A stretch of 64,000 nt of DNA from assembly GCA_963922455.1 (NCBI GenBank), contig CAWUIO010000006.1, positions 1-64,000 of the forward strand, in the 5' to 3' direction. Every line of letters starts with the position of its first letter. Within the stretch, counting starts at the first letter, position 1. Position numbers and translations under genes: made by a program. Origin of the DNA: CAWUIO01 sp963922455 (GTDB lineage Bacteria; Bacteroidota; Bacteroidia; Cytophagales; Microscillaceae). Positions 40,620 through 49,746 of the stretch are shown one piece after another. The notes under the pieces are model-generated. The model was not told the DNA's origin and did no database searches. It saw only the letters and a program-made list of their open reading frames with translations.

Positions 40620-41708
40620 ATGAGTCAAAACCGGCAAATCATGCACGTAGACATGGATGCATTCTTCGCCTCGGTAGAGCAGCGGGACCGTCCCGAACTA
40701 CGCGGCAAACCGGTAGCGGTTGGGGGAGGTAGCGAGCGCGGAGTGGTAGCGGCCGCAAGTTATGAAGCCCGGAAGTTTGGCGTATTCTCGGCCATGTCCT
40801 CCCGAAAAGCCAAACAAAACTGCCCGGAATTGATTTTTGTTCGCCCCCGCTTTGAAGTGTATAAGGAAGTATCCTATCAAATACGCGATATCTTTGCCGA
40901 ATACAGTGATTTGATCGAGCCTCTATCCTTAGATGAAGCGTATCTAGATATCAGTGAAAGGAGCCATACCTGGGAAGAAGCCTGGGAAATAGGCCAAAGC
41001 ATCAAATCGCGGATCAAGGAAGAAACCCAACTGACGGCCTCAGCCGGTATTTCCATCAATAAATTCCTAGCCAAGATTGCCTCCGACTTCCGCAAGCCCA
41101 ATGGCTTGATGCTCATCCGCCCCGAAGAAGCTGATGGTTTTTTGAAAAAACTAGCCATTCATAAATTCCACGGGATCGGAAAAGTTACAGCCGCCAAAAT
41201 GAAAGCCTTGGGTATCCATAGTGGGGCCGATCTTATGAAATGGTCAAAACCTGACCTAGTAAGGAAGTTTGGCAAAATGGGGGGATTTTTTTATCACATC
41301 GCCCGGGCCGAAGACTTTCGCCCGGTCAACCCCCATCGTATCCGTAAATCGGTAGGGGCCGAACGCACCTTTTCGGAAGACCTCGTAGAGCTGCCCGAAT
41401 TACAAATTGCCTTGAGAAATATTGCCGGTATTCTTTGGGAAAGAATGAAGAAAGGGGGATTTTACGGCCGCACGCTAACGTTGAAGATCAAATATCACAA
41501 TTTCAAGCAAATTACGAGGGCCAAAACCATTCACCGCCTTCTGGACGATGAAGATATTTTAAGAAAAATGGCTGAAGAATTATTAGTTGAGCACTGGGGC
41601 GACCAGAAAAGAGTAAGATTGCTAGGTTTACAAGTTTCTAATCGGGAATCAGAAAAAACAAAGTCCCCCAAAGGGGTTCAATTAACACTAAATTTTGATG
41701 GCGAATAA
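40620..41708 (+). CDS. dinB: DNA polymerase IV (Y family)
   Basis: 362 residues, full-length DinB. Catalytic acidic motifs: MHVDMDAFFASVEQRDRP (Asp) and PLSLDEAYLDISE (Asp-Glu). Also present are YEARKFGVFSAMSSRKAKQ, the HhH region FHGIGKVTAAKMKALGI and the little-finger domain (GAERTFSEDL to GGFYGRTLTLKIKYHNFKQ). It carries out error-prone translesion synthesis in the cytoplasm. A C-terminal clamp-binding motif is plausible in QLTLNF at the very end. It is monocistronic; the ATG at 40620 is followed directly by the family start. Confidence 0.96.
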   Translation: MSQNRQIMHVDMDAFFASVEQRDRPELRGKPVAVGGGSERGVVAAASYEARKFGVFSAMSSRKAKQNCPELIFVRPRFEVYKEVSYQIRDIFAEYSDLIEPLSLDEAYLDISERSHTWEEAWEIGQSIKSRIKEETQLTASAGISINKFLAKIASDFRKPNGLMLIRPEEADGFLKKLAIHKFHGIGKVTAAKMKALGIHSGADLMKWSKPDLVRKFGKMGGFFYHIARAEDFRPVNPHRIRKSVGAERTFSEDLVELPELQIALRNIAGILWERMKKGGFYGRTLTLKIKYHNFKQITRAKTIHRLLDDEDILRKMAEELLVEHWGDQKRVRLLGLQVSNRESEKTKSPKGVQLTLNFDGE

Positions 41709-41739
41709 TTTTCTAAGACCTAATCCCTTGGTAGCCTGG

Positions 41740-41916
41740 TTAGTACAAAAACACCTTTTCGTTACGGAGGTAGCTTTCATTGATCCACATAATGGCTCGT
41801 GATTCCGTTTTGAAGTTACGGATCCATTTAAAACCCATGTCTTTCAAGGTTTTTTTATTTTTGGCTAGATAAGCATTAACGTTGGACTGCGCGTCCTTAG
41901 TGGCTACGTAAATCAT
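41740..41916 (-). CDS. Small hypothetical protein (58 aa)
   Basis: A minus-strand frame from ATG 41916 to TAA encodes MIYVATKDAQSNVNAYLAKN, then KKTLKDMGFKWIRNFKTE and SRAIMWINESYLRNEKVFLY. It is basic and aromatic-rich with a clear alternation of hydrophobic residues and no rare run of codons, so it looks like a small folded protein. No family recognised. It converges with dinB, 31 nt from its stop, and has its own 300-nt upstream region. Confidence 0.55.
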   Translation of the reverse strand: MIYVATKDAQSNVNAYLAKNKKTLKDMGFKWIRNFKTESRAIMWINESYLRNEKVFLY

Positions 41917-42225
41917 ACTTTTATAATAATTAGGTTATAAAAAAAAGGAATCTAAAAAGTAGCAGGAAATGATGGATTGAAGAAGAAGGTTCTGAATGCG
42001 AAGCGATGCATTTTACTCCATTACTCAGAATAAATAGTCTGCGCTTTTGTTAATATATACGCAAAAAATGAACATAAGTTTCATACCTAAGTTGATTGGG
42101 TATCACGGAAAACTGTTAATTTTTTGCCAGTATGGGTAGACGGGCTTACTTTTTGAACAAATTCCGTAATTATAACGCCTCCTTAGGGAACATTGTTTGC
42201 CAACATCTTAGGCGTGTTTTCTTTA
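41917..42225. other. Intergenic gap, no features seen
   Basis: An AT-rich stretch between the small minus-strand ORF and the potassium channel gene. It probably holds the promoter of the former. The plus-strand ORF at 42132 is the complement of the channel's zinc-ribbon end and is not counted. Confidence 0.45.
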
Positions 42226-43134
42226 TTAGCCCCAAAGCCTACCTCCGCAATATTTGCAATACGAAGCATTGCTGTCATGGCCAGGCATGCCACAGTCTAA
42301 ACAAGATTTTGACGCCATGGTCTTTTTCTTCTCTTGGTTCTTGTATATCTCCGCGCTGACAATACTAGAGAAAACTACGATCGTACTAAAGCCCAATAAC
42401 ATCAGCAAAGAAGCCAAAAATTGCCCTAAGGTAGTCTGGGGGGCTACATCTCCGTATCCAACCGTGGTGAGGGTTACAATAGCCCAGTAGATACTTTTCG
42501 GAATACTGACAAAACCATTCTCAGGCCCTTCAATCACATACATAAAGGAGCCTATAATGGTTACGGAGATAAATACCGACAAAATGAAAATAGAAATTTT
42601 CCGTCTACTATTCCGAAGGGCTTGTACCAAGACCTGCACTTCTTTGGTATATTTAGTATACTCGATTAAGTCAAATACCCGAAATAACCTGAAAAGCCGT
42701 ACCAGGCGGATTACCATGATATAATTTACATTGACTACCTTCATCAAGCTGAAATAATTGGGAAAGATGGCAAAGAAGTCAATGATGCCCATGCCGCTAA
42801 AAATATAACGCTTAGGATCTGGAGAGGCAATCACCCGTAATATGTATTCTATGGTAAAGAGGACGGTCACGCCCCACTCGATCGTAGAAAAGGTAACTGT
42901 GAGACTCGTCTTCCATTCCGGGATGGTTTGCACGATCACAACTCCTGAGCTGATCAGGATCATGATAAGCAAAAAAATAGAAAAGCTCTTCCTTCGGTAT
43001 AGCATCTTGTACAAACCAAACCGCCACCCTCCTTTGGTGATAAAACGACGAGCTAGGGTCGTAAATGGCTTAGGAGAGCGTGATTTGCTTGACTTAGCAA
43101 GACTTTGTTCTTCCAATAGGGCGAATTGATTCAT
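42226..43134 (-). CDS. Voltage-gated-type potassium channel with C-terminal zinc ribbon
   Basis: 302 residues with six membrane segments. An arginine-patterned S4 (VIRLVRLFRLFRVFDLIEYT, about residues 140-160), the pore with selectivity filter YWAIVTLTTVGYGDVAPQTT (about 220-240) and S6 (LASLLMLLGFSTIVVFSSIV) are clear. TVGYGD makes it K+-selective. The C-terminus ends in a CxxC...CxxC zinc ribbon (SCLDCGMPGHDSNASYCKYC), an uncommon addition that may act as a cytoplasmic interaction module. No RCK/TrkA-N domain. Monocistronic. The overlapping ORF at 43094-43300 is rejected. Confidence 0.9.
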   Translation of the reverse strand: MNQFALLEEQSLAKSSKSRSPKPFTTLARRFITKGGWRFGLYKMLYRRKSFSIFLLIMILISSGVVIVQTIPEWKTSLTVTFSTIEWGVTVLFTIEYILRVIASPDPKRYIFSGMGIIDFFAIFPNYFSLMKVVNVNYIMVIRLVRLFRLFRVFDLIEYTKYTKEVQVLVQALRNSRRKISIFILSVFISVTIIGSFMYVIEGPENGFVSIPKSIYWAIVTLTTVGYGDVAPQTTLGQFLASLLMLLGFSTIVVFSSIVSAEIYKNQEKKKTMASKSCLDCGMPGHDSNASYCKYCGGRLWG

Positions 43135-43594
43135 AGAGCTTTAACCCGATTAGTCGGTATACCAACTTGTACAATATTCTTACCAATTCCTCTTCCAAGT
43201 GCGGATGTTTTAGGCTTTTCCCCAAAAGAGGGATATAAAGGTATGATGCTATATTCACGAAAAATCCTCGGTGTGTAGCGAGGGCGTTTAAACGTTTCAC
43301 CCGGATAAACTTTTCTTTATGTACGAAAGCTCAACCTAGCTGTTAGTCCAGGGTAATGTTTTAGGCCAAATTAAATCTTGCCTCCCCGCTTCATTTTAAA
43401 AAGCATGCCTTAAAAGGCCTATCTAGCAGTTTAATCAGTATACGCCCGGGCATCTTTAAATTAATTAGAAGCCCTGTGCAACCCTCGCCTAGCCAGCTTG
43501 GTCTATACTTATGAAAATAAATAGCAAAAGCTTGTAACAAAAGCCCTAGAAAAGATACTAACATAGTAACCAGACACTTAAAAAATCGTTAAAA
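43135..43594. other. Long intergenic region without a supported gene
   Basis: A 460-nt divergent gap between the channel gene and a small plus-strand gene. It is AT-rich and should contain both promoters. I see no RNA gene, no structured element copy and no convincing ORF. Confidence 0.5.
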
Positions 43595-43903
43595 ATGGTA
43601 CAAGGTATGAAAATAAATCAGGTTAGCACAACAACCCATTCTTCTATAATTAATAAAGCCATGACCTTTTTCTCTAGTCCAAACCGTAATAAAAGAAAGC
43701 ACAAGACCATCTACTGGGTCATTGATGAGCCTGAGCAGCCGGTTTCGGATACATTAGTTAAATTTTATGATGATAATGACCGTCTTCTCTTCAAAAAAAT
43801 ATTTCCAGAGTACAAAGCGGGGGTATTAGATGAAGTACTTATGCAACAACTAGACAAAATTAAAGACCAGATACGTCGAAAAATGTCACTGGGTAAGCTT
43901 TAA
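43595..43903 (+). CDS. Hypothetical small basic protein
   Basis: 102 residues. A polar basic N-terminus (MTFFSSPNRNKRKHKTI) is followed by YWVIDEPEQPVSDTLVKFYD and FKKIFPEYKAGVLDEVLMQQ, ending with a basic helix (LDKIKDQIRRKMSL). No signal or membrane segment and no recognised family. It could be a small DNA-associated or regulatory protein, but nothing visible proves that. It is read in the same direction as the MarR gene about 130 nt later. Confidence 0.6.
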   Translation: MVQGMKINQVSTTTHSSIINKAMTFFSSPNRNKRKHKTIYWVIDEPEQPVSDTLVKFYDDNDRLLFKKIFPEYKAGVLDEVLMQQLDKIKDQIRRKMSLGKL

Positions 43904-44031
43904 CAATTTGGCTTACCCTATATTTCTCCATTACCCATCCATTTCTCCCCATATATCCCTTATTCCTTCAATTTCTAACAGATACCAAGCTTTTTCTTTA
44001 CTTTTGCATGATACAATTGCGAACGTATCGA

Positions 44032-44511
44032 ATGAGAAGAGAAGAAACGATTGATTACAACATCAAAGCAACCTGGCACGCCATAGCCAGGATGTACAAT
44101 GCAGAAGCAGCCAAATACAATTTAACAGTATCTATTGGGTATATTCTACTCAATATTGATATAGAAAATGGCACCCCCGCAACTCGGATTGCCCCCCTGA
44201 TGGGGCTGGAAGCACGTAGTATCACCCGGACACTTCGTAACATGGAAAAAGAGGGCTTTATTTATAAAAAACAAGATGAGCACGATCGGCGATTTTTCCG
44301 GATCTATCTCACGGATAAAGGAAAAGAAGCCCGTGAGGTCTCACGCCGTACGGTAAAAGTTTTCAACAACGCTGCGTATGAACTCATTTCAGAGGAAAAA
44401 ATGCAAATTTTCTTTGAAGTGATCCAGAAAGTAAACCAAGTCATCCAAAGCGATATTTACGGTCAAAATATAAAAGATTCCTTGGAAGAAAATGGCCAAG
44501 TAAAGGGCTAA
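44032..44511 (+). CDS. MarR-family transcriptional regulator
   Basis: A winged-helix regulator: helices NIKATWHAIARMYNAEAAKY and LTVSIGYILLNIDIENGTPA, recognition helix region GLEARSITRTLRNMEKEGFI, wing KKQDEHDRRFFRIYLTDKGK. A perfect TAnnTTTG box (TACTTTTG) sits at 43999-44006 immediately before the ATG at 44008. Transcription would therefore begin too late to include that ATG, so ATG 44032 (MRREETIDYN) is preferred; it gives 160 residues. The ligand and targets are unknown. It converges with the TPR gene 1 nt away. Confidence 0.85.
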   Translation: MRREETIDYNIKATWHAIARMYNAEAAKYNLTVSIGYILLNIDIENGTPATRIAPLMGLEARSITRTLRNMEKEGFIYKKQDEHDRRFFRIYLTDKGKEAREVSRRTVKVFNNAAYELISEEKMQIFFEVIQKVNQVIQSDIYGQNIKDSLEENGQVKG

Positions 44512-44512
44512 G

Positions 44513-44935
44513 TCACGGCTGGCAATACTGTTCCCGAATCAATTGTGCCCCACTATACCCCAGGTCGTCGGCGAGCCACCAGTCTTGGCAGGCTTCAGTC
44601 CGTTTGCCTAAATTAAAGTGGGCCCAACCCCGGTTTAAAAAAACCAAGGGATCTTGGCTTCCCAAAAAAACCGCTCTATCATAGTCGGGTAAGGCTTGGG
44701 CAAAGTTTTTTAGACGTGACAAACACAAGGCCCTCATGGCATACACTTGGGCATGAGAAGTATCTTGTTCAATGATCTGACTGAGTAGCAGTATGGCCTC
44801 GCCACAGTCTCCCTTGGCGCGAAGGGCGTGGGCTTCCCGGATCATGTCGGATACCTGTTGCCCCGGTAAATTGCTCAAGCTAGTCGCCCAAAAAAGCAAG
44901 CAATAGCCGAAAATATTGACTATTCGCATAGGCAT
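44513..44935 (-). CDS. Small exported TPR protein
   Basis: 140 residues: signal-like N-terminus (IVNIFGYCLLFWATSLSNLP) and about three TPR units (GDCGEAILLLSQIIEQDTSH; FAQALPDYDRAVFLGSQDPL; LGKRTEACQDWWLADDLGYS). The last repeat is the paralogous ending shared with the proteins at 5031 and 44948. It is 12 nt downstream of the larger TPR gene on the same strand, so they form a two-gene operon. Confidence 0.8.
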   Translation of the reverse strand: MPMRIVNIFGYCLLFWATSLSNLPGQQVSDMIREAHALRAKGDCGEAILLLSQIIEQDTSHAQVYAMRALCLSRLKNFAQALPDYDRAVFLGSQDPLVFLNRGWAHFNLGKRTEACQDWWLADDLGYSGAQLIREQYCQP

Positions 44936-44947
44936 GTATCTTAAAAT

Positions 44948-45877
44948 CTAATTAGCGCAATATTTCTCCAAATACCGTTTGGCCTCTTCACTCCCATTTT
45001 CCCCCGCTTTTGACCAATCCTCACAGGCTTTTTCTTTCTCCCCTTCGGCTTGATAGATCAGGCCCCGGTACGTACGGGCCTGCGTTTGATTCCATTCCTT
45101 TTCAATGACCCTGTCCAAAAACGGAAGCGCCTCCTCTCCCCTACCCACTTGATAGAGTATGATACCTTTATGGAGATGGGCCTCCCAATTGTAAGGGTTA
45201 AGCTTTATCAAGGAAGAATAGTCTTGGAGAGAAGCATCAAACTCATTCATTTGCATCAATAAACGGGCCCTTAGCTGTAAACCGTTTTCAAATCCGGGAT
45301 TCATATGCAAGGCTTTATCTAAGGAGTACAAGGCCCTTTGTCCTTGGTCATTCTCTTCGTCTATCAAGGCCAGATAATAATAGGCATCCAAATTTGAGGT
45401 ATCCATAGCAATACTTTGCAGCAAGTCGGCCTGTGCCGATTTCAGTTGACCTAATTCATAATAGGTCTTGCCCCGAACAAAAAAGACTTGCGGAACCTTC
45501 CTACGTTCTAAAACATAGGTAAAATCGGCCAGGGCCCCATTTCTCTGATCAATCCCCAGGTTGATGAGCCCCCTGTTATAATAGGCCTCCAAATAATCAG
45601 GCTTATAATAAATCGCTTGATTAAATTTTTGCAAGGCTCCCATGGTATTTTCTAGCTTAAACTCAGCCATGCCTTGTAAAAAATAGGCAGGAGCATATTC
45701 AGGCTTAATTTCCAGAAGCTGGTCCAACTCCCGGATTACTTCAAAATAATTCCCTTTTTGAAATTTTTCCTGGGCAATCCTATAGGGAGCCGGTACCTCT
45801 TGACTATACACCGGCCCGTGGGATAAAAAACCACCCACTAGGCAAAAACCCAATAAAAGCTTCTGTACTTGATTCAT
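44948..45877 (-). CDS. Exported TPR-repeat protein
   Basis: 309 residues with a signal peptide (KLLLGFCLVGGFLSHGPVYS) and about seven to eight tetratricopeptide repeats: YFEVIRELDQLLEIKPEYAP, MGALQKFNQAIYYKPDYLEA, QRALYSLDKALHMNPGFENG, FDASLQDYSSLIKLNPYNWE and EEALPFLDRVIEKEWNQTQA, ending KACEDWSKAGENGSEEAKRY. It is a periplasmic or surface scaffold for protein contacts with no catalytic domain. First gene of an operon with the smaller TPR gene. Confidence 0.85.
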   Translation of the reverse strand: MNQVQKLLLGFCLVGGFLSHGPVYSQEVPAPYRIAQEKFQKGNYFEVIRELDQLLEIKPEYAPAYFLQGMAEFKLENTMGALQKFNQAIYYKPDYLEAYYNRGLINLGIDQRNGALADFTYVLERRKVPQVFFVRGKTYYELGQLKSAQADLLQSIAMDTSNLDAYYYLALIDEENDQGQRALYSLDKALHMNPGFENGLQLRARLLMQMNEFDASLQDYSSLIKLNPYNWEAHLHKGIILYQVGRGEEALPFLDRVIEKEWNQTQARTYRGLIYQAEGEKEKACEDWSKAGENGSEEAKRYLEKYCAN

Positions 45878-46129
45878 ATTATAATGCTTTCTCCTTCAAA
45901 CGATTATCCAAAAATAAGGCATCAGGCTTTATCTACAATATAGAACGAATAAGCCGAATCTATCTGCATCAATAATAAACAAAAATTAATCATTTATATT
46001 CCCAGAATATGTAAAAAGCCCGGTAAAGTTGCTTCTTATTGCCCCAGCCACTAGCTCCAAACCCTGCATTTAAAACGAAAAGGGCTTATCTTTAAAAGGC
46101 ATTGCAAACCTTAAGAATATTTTTTTGGC

Positions 46130-47962
46130 ATGGAAATTTTAGTGATTAATTGCGGCAGTAGCTCCCTTAAAAGTGAACTCATCCGTACCAGTGACGGAAA
46201 AAGGCTATTAAGCCTCAAAATAGAGCGCATCAACGATGCCCAACCCCTGGTACAGTTTTCGGATGAAGACGAACCCCTCCCTTGCTCGGTGAGTGGGCAC
46301 GAACCAGTATTACGCTTGGCGCTCCCTAAACTTGTAGAAAAAATCAAACCCTATGCCTTAGAAGGAGTAGGCCACCGGGTCGTGCACGGGGGAGAAGAAT
46401 TTGACGAAGCCGTCATCTTAGACGAACACGTAGAGAAAAAAATCGAGGAGTTTTGCTCCCTTGCGCCCTTACACAACCCGCCAGCTTTGAAGGCCATCCG
46501 TCTGGCCCGGGAGTTTTTTCCCGCTATTCCCCACATTGCCGTATTTGACACGGCATTTCACGCTACCCTCCCCAAACGGTCCCGGGAATATGCCCTCCCC
46601 CTCGCCATACGAAACAAACACAATATTCGGCGCTATGGCTTTCACGGTACTAGCCACCAATTTGTCGCCGAAAGGGCCTCAGAGTTTTTAGAAAGCGATA
46701 TGCGTAACCTTCGAATCATCACGTGCCACTTAGGCAACGGGGCAAGTGTATGTGCTGTGGAATATGGCCGCTCGGTGGAGACCAGCATGGGTATGAGCCC
46801 CCTAGAAGGTTTGGTAATGGGTACCCGAAGTGGCGACCTAGACCCCGGTATCCTCCTATATCTTATGGAAAAGGAAAATTTAGACTTTGAAGGCTTAAAT
46901 GACCTACTCAATGAACAAAGTGGCCTCCAGGGTATCACGGGTACGACCAACGATATGCGCGATATCGTAGAACAAGCCGCCAAAGGAGACGAAAGGAGCC
47001 GCTTAGCCATACATATCTTTGCCCACCGCTTACGAAAATACATTGGGGCCTATGCCGCCGTTATGGGGGGAGTAGACGCTTTGGTATTTACGGGCGGGAT
47101 CGGCGAAAATAGCGCCATCATCCGGCACCGGGCCTCCCAAAGGTTAGATTTTATGGGGGCAGTCATAGATGAAGACAAAAACCGGGATTTGGACTTTGTG
47201 GATAACCAAAAGGTGGAAGACATCTCGGCCCCCAATAGCCGTTGTAAGATCTTGGTCGTGGCTACCGATGAACAATACGCCATCACCCGGCAATCCTATC
47301 ACTTAATACAAGAAAAATACAAAGTCAACACCCTACCGGCAATTCCGATTGCCGTATCGGCCCGGCATATTCACTTAAGTCAGGAAACGGTAGAGGAACT
47401 CTTTGGGGAAGGGTATCAACTTACGCCTTACAAGCCTTTATCCCAACCTGGGCAATTTGCTTGCGAAGAAACCCTCAGCCTCATTGGGCCCAAAAATAAA
47501 ATCGAGCGGGTGCGTATCTTAGGCCCGGCCCGGAGCAAAAACCAGGTAGAGATTTCGCGTACCGATGAGTTTTTCCTAGGCATCGACGCGCCAGTCCGCG
47601 AATCGGGCAAGGTAGAAAACACGCCGGGCATTACCTTGCTTGCCAACAACGGTAATAAGGTAGATCTCAAAGAAGGGGTGATCTGCGCGTGGCGCCACAT
47701 CCACATGACTCCCGAAGATGCCGAACTCTTCCAAGTAAAAGACCGGGATATCGTAGAAGTCCGCATCGAGAATGATGAACGGAGCCTTACTTTTGGGAAT
47801 GTGCTCATCCGGGTATCGAGCAAATACAAGCTCGAGATGCACATCGATACCGACGAGGCCAATGCCGCCGAGCTCAACCAAGGGGCAGAAGGCACCCTGA
47901 TGGCTGCCGATTTGGATGGACATCTTACCCGCCGGGCTACCAAGTACGATCAAGCAAAATAA
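46130..47962 (+). CDS. Acetate kinase fused to PduL-type phosphotransacylase
   Basis: 610 residues with two complete enzymes. Residues about 1-395 are acetate/propionate kinase: VINCGSSSLKSELI, GHRVVHGGEEF, RYGFHGTSHQFVA, CHLGNGASVCAVEYGRSVET, VFTGGIGENSAIIR. Residues about 405-605 are PduL: AIPIAVSARHIHLSQETVEE, LSQPGQFACEETLSL, VRILGPARSKNQVEISRTDE and the metal histidines in CAWRHIHMTPEDAELF. Together they would convert acyl-CoA plus phosphate to acyl-phosphate and then acid plus ATP (or the reverse) in one polypeptide. No stop or frameshift lies at the join (about KVNTLPAIPIAVSA). It is the only gene of its unit, with no microcompartment genes nearby. Confidence 0.93.
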   Translation: MEILVINCGSSSLKSELIRTSDGKRLLSLKIERINDAQPLVQFSDEDEPLPCSVSGHEPVLRLALPKLVEKIKPYALEGVGHRVVHGGEEFDEAVILDEHVEKKIEEFCSLAPLHNPPALKAIRLAREFFPAIPHIAVFDTAFHATLPKRSREYALPLAIRNKHNIRRYGFHGTSHQFVAERASEFLESDMRNLRIITCHLGNGASVCAVEYGRSVETSMGMSPLEGLVMGTRSGDLDPGILLYLMEKENLDFEGLNDLLNEQSGLQGITGTTNDMRDIVEQAAKGDERSRLAIHIFAHRLRKYIGAYAAVMGGVDALVFTGGIGENSAIIRHRASQRLDFMGAVIDEDKNRDLDFVDNQKVEDISAPNSRCKILVVATDEQYAITRQSYHLIQEKYKVNTLPAIPIAVSARHIHLSQETVEELFGEGYQLTPYKPLSQPGQFACEETLSLIGPKNKIERVRILGPARSKNQVEISRTDEFFLGIDAPVRESGKVENTPGITLLANNGNKVDLKEGVICAWRHIHMTPEDAELFQVKDRDIVEVRIENDERSLTFGNVLIRVSSKYKLEMHIDTDEANAAELNQGAEGTLMAADLDGHLTRRATKYDQAK

Positions 47963-47976
47963 AATACATACGTAGA

Positions 47977-48106
47977 GGGGCTTGCCCGCGCTAGAGGGGC
48001 TTGTATCCAAATTATACATACTACCCAGCGCGGGCCGGGCTTTCGCTACTCGCCTGCCTCCCGCCGGGCCCTCACGGGCTCAAACAGGCCGCTCTATCCC
48101 TAAGCC
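47977..48106 (-). repeat. Structured intergenic element, copy 13
   Basis: Ends GGCTT/AAGCC. The hairpin stem is GCCCGCGCT/AGCGCGGGC, in which the inner pair is T-A where others have G-C or A-T. The internal small hairpin is GCCC-GTGA-GGGC, a GNRA-type loop. It lies between the convergent ends of the acetate kinase fusion (15 nt away) and a small minus-strand gene. Confidence 0.95.
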
Positions 48107-48168
48107 AATACTTACTTGGGTCATAGAACCCTCCGGTATAAGCCCCGTGACAAAGGGAAATAAAAAAA

Positions 48169-48192
48169 GTGCCCCCTGAAAACAGAGGGCGC
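48169..48192 (-). terminator. Rho-independent terminator
   Basis: Minus-strand hairpin GCGCCCTCTG-TTTT-CAGGGGGCAC (one mismatch) followed by T7. It belongs to the small gene ending at 48213. Confidence 0.85.
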
Positions 48193-48212
48193 TCCCAATT
48201 CTTTTCTAAAAT

Positions 48213-48437
48213 TTAGGCCACGAGGGCAGGATTGTCCAAATAGTGGTGGAGCAAGCGGGCACATTCATCACGGCTGCCTATTGTATGCATGAGAACATAA
48301 TATCCATTTGCTTCTTTTTGTACGGCAACAAATCGATCAAAATATCCAAACAGTAACTGCCGGTCTTTATCACGGATATTGCGGGCTTTCTTAATTAATT
48401 CGTAGCTGATTTGTTCAATTAAAAAATTTTCTTTCAT
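48213..48437 (-). CDS. Small hypothetical protein (74 aa)
   Basis: 74 residues: an N-terminal helix (FLIEQISYELIKKARNIRDK), a central GYFDRFVAVQKEANGYYVLM and a C-terminal ECARLLHHYLDNPALVA. Soluble, no motif recognised. It is supported as a gene by the strong terminator right behind it and by its AT-rich upstream region. It could be a small regulatory protein, but there is no direct evidence. Confidence 0.65.
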   Translation of the reverse strand: MKENFLIEQISYELIKKARNIRDKDRQLLFGYFDRFVAVQKEANGYYVLMHTIGSRDECARLLHHYLDNPALVA

Positions 48438-48955
48438 AAAACCTGGTATGGTGGTTGTTTTTATTAAATATACGCAATTACATGAGCCAAGTTGCTTAAC
48501 TAGCCAATAATACCCTTTCTTACAAGGTAATAGGCATTTGCTTTTCGCTGAAAGCCATGCATTGTACCATTTAAGGGCTATTTGTTTATGATGGCTTTGG
48601 GCAATTATCTCAAAAGTACTTCCTCCATGGTGCCCATGCGCTAGATATACTGGAAAAAAGAAAATCTTAAAAAAATTCTAGGCCCTAACGTACTGTAGCC
48701 GTTCCGTAGCCAAAAAATGGAGGTAGCCCTCTACCCAGAGGAAAGCAGATTGAAGAAAAAAAACAAACACTTTACATAAAAGTAATTAAAGGGCGCATTT
48801 TATGCCGCTTTTAGCTCATTTTCAATACATTTGCCCGGTGAAATTAACCTGAAATACCCTCTGAAGGCCAACTAAAACGTATGGCTTTTCGTATGCCTAA
48901 GAGAGTATTCGTGAACTCTTGGATTACGATTACACAAACTATTATCCATTAAAAT
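48438..48955. other. Long intergenic region, no supported feature
   Basis: A 518-nt divergent gap between two genes. It is AT-rich with several stop codons in all frames. No structured element, RNA gene or terminator was recognised. Its length is above what two promoters need, so a small RNA is possible but unsupported. Confidence 0.4.
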
Positions 48956-49744
48956 ATGTCCTTGCCCCGGAATTGTCGCTCGCAGACAATACTACGTAAG
49001 CTTATACAACAATTTCCCGATAACACGGACCTCATGCAAGAAATAGGTAACTTGTATCGGGAAGAAGGCCATTACGCCCGGGCACTCAAGTACTACCACA
49101 AGGCCAAACGCCTCCGAGGCGTCTACCCCGAAACGGAAAAGGCCATGGCCTACTGCTACCTCCAGTTATCTCAATTTAAAAAAGCCGCTAAGCACTATCA
49201 GGCTGCCTATGGCAAAACTGGATTTTCCTTCAGCGATTTAATCTTGTATGGGAGTAGTCTGCAAGGTATTGGGCAGTACCGCAAGGCCTTACGCTTCCAC
49301 CAATTAGCATTTGAAGAAAATCCGGCATCTGTTGACAATTTAAATGCCCTGGCTTATTGCTTACAAGAGCTTAGCCATCCTTACCGGGCCTTAGACTATT
49401 ACTTAATGGCGCATCACCTGGACGGCCAAAATGATTTGACCCTCCTCAATATGAGTTGGTGCTTTTTGCAAATCAAACAAATTACCAAGGCCCGTCGCTA
49501 TGCCCGATTGTGTTTGGAGCAAAATTCACAAAATAAGTTGGCTTGGGTCAATCTAGGGCACACCTATTTATGCGAGGGGCGGAGCGACATTGCCAGTATG
49601 TATTATAATAATAGTTTGGTTTTGTTTGAGGATAAAACCGAATTACAAAAAATTGTGCAGTCCGACATCAAAAACCTAGGCCACTATCCCATTGGCCGAT
49701 CGCAGGTAAATCAAATCATTAAAAATCTCCATATCACCTCTTAA
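48956..49744 (+). CDS. TPR-repeat protein, cytoplasmic
   Basis: 262 residues, no signal peptide. At least six TPR units: LMQEIGNLYREEGHYARALK, FKKAAKHYQAAYGKTGFSFS, YRKALRFHQLAFEENPASVD, PYRALDYYLMAHHLDGQNDL, ITKARRYARLCLEQNSQNKL and RSDIASMYYNNSLVLFEDKT. The basic N-terminus and the run of TPRs without an enzyme domain resemble the Bacteroidota type III secretion-chaperone-like TPR proteins only loosely. Role unknown. Copy 14 of the structured element starts 2 nt after its stop. Confidence 0.78.
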   Translation: MSLPRNCRSQTILRKLIQQFPDNTDLMQEIGNLYREEGHYARALKYYHKAKRLRGVYPETEKAMAYCYLQLSQFKKAAKHYQAAYGKTGFSFSDLILYGSSLQGIGQYRKALRFHQLAFEENPASVDNLNALAYCLQELSHPYRALDYYLMAHHLDGQNDLTLLNMSWCFLQIKQITKARRYARLCLEQNSQNKLAWVNLGHTYLCEGRSDIASMYYNNSLVLFEDKTELQKIVQSDIKNLGHYPIGRSQVNQIIKNLHITS

Positions 49745-49746
49745 TT

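Noticed and set aside
43094..43300. Minus-strand ORF upstream of the potassium channel
   Set aside because: It overlaps the channel start in another frame and has no recognisable features or independent spacing.
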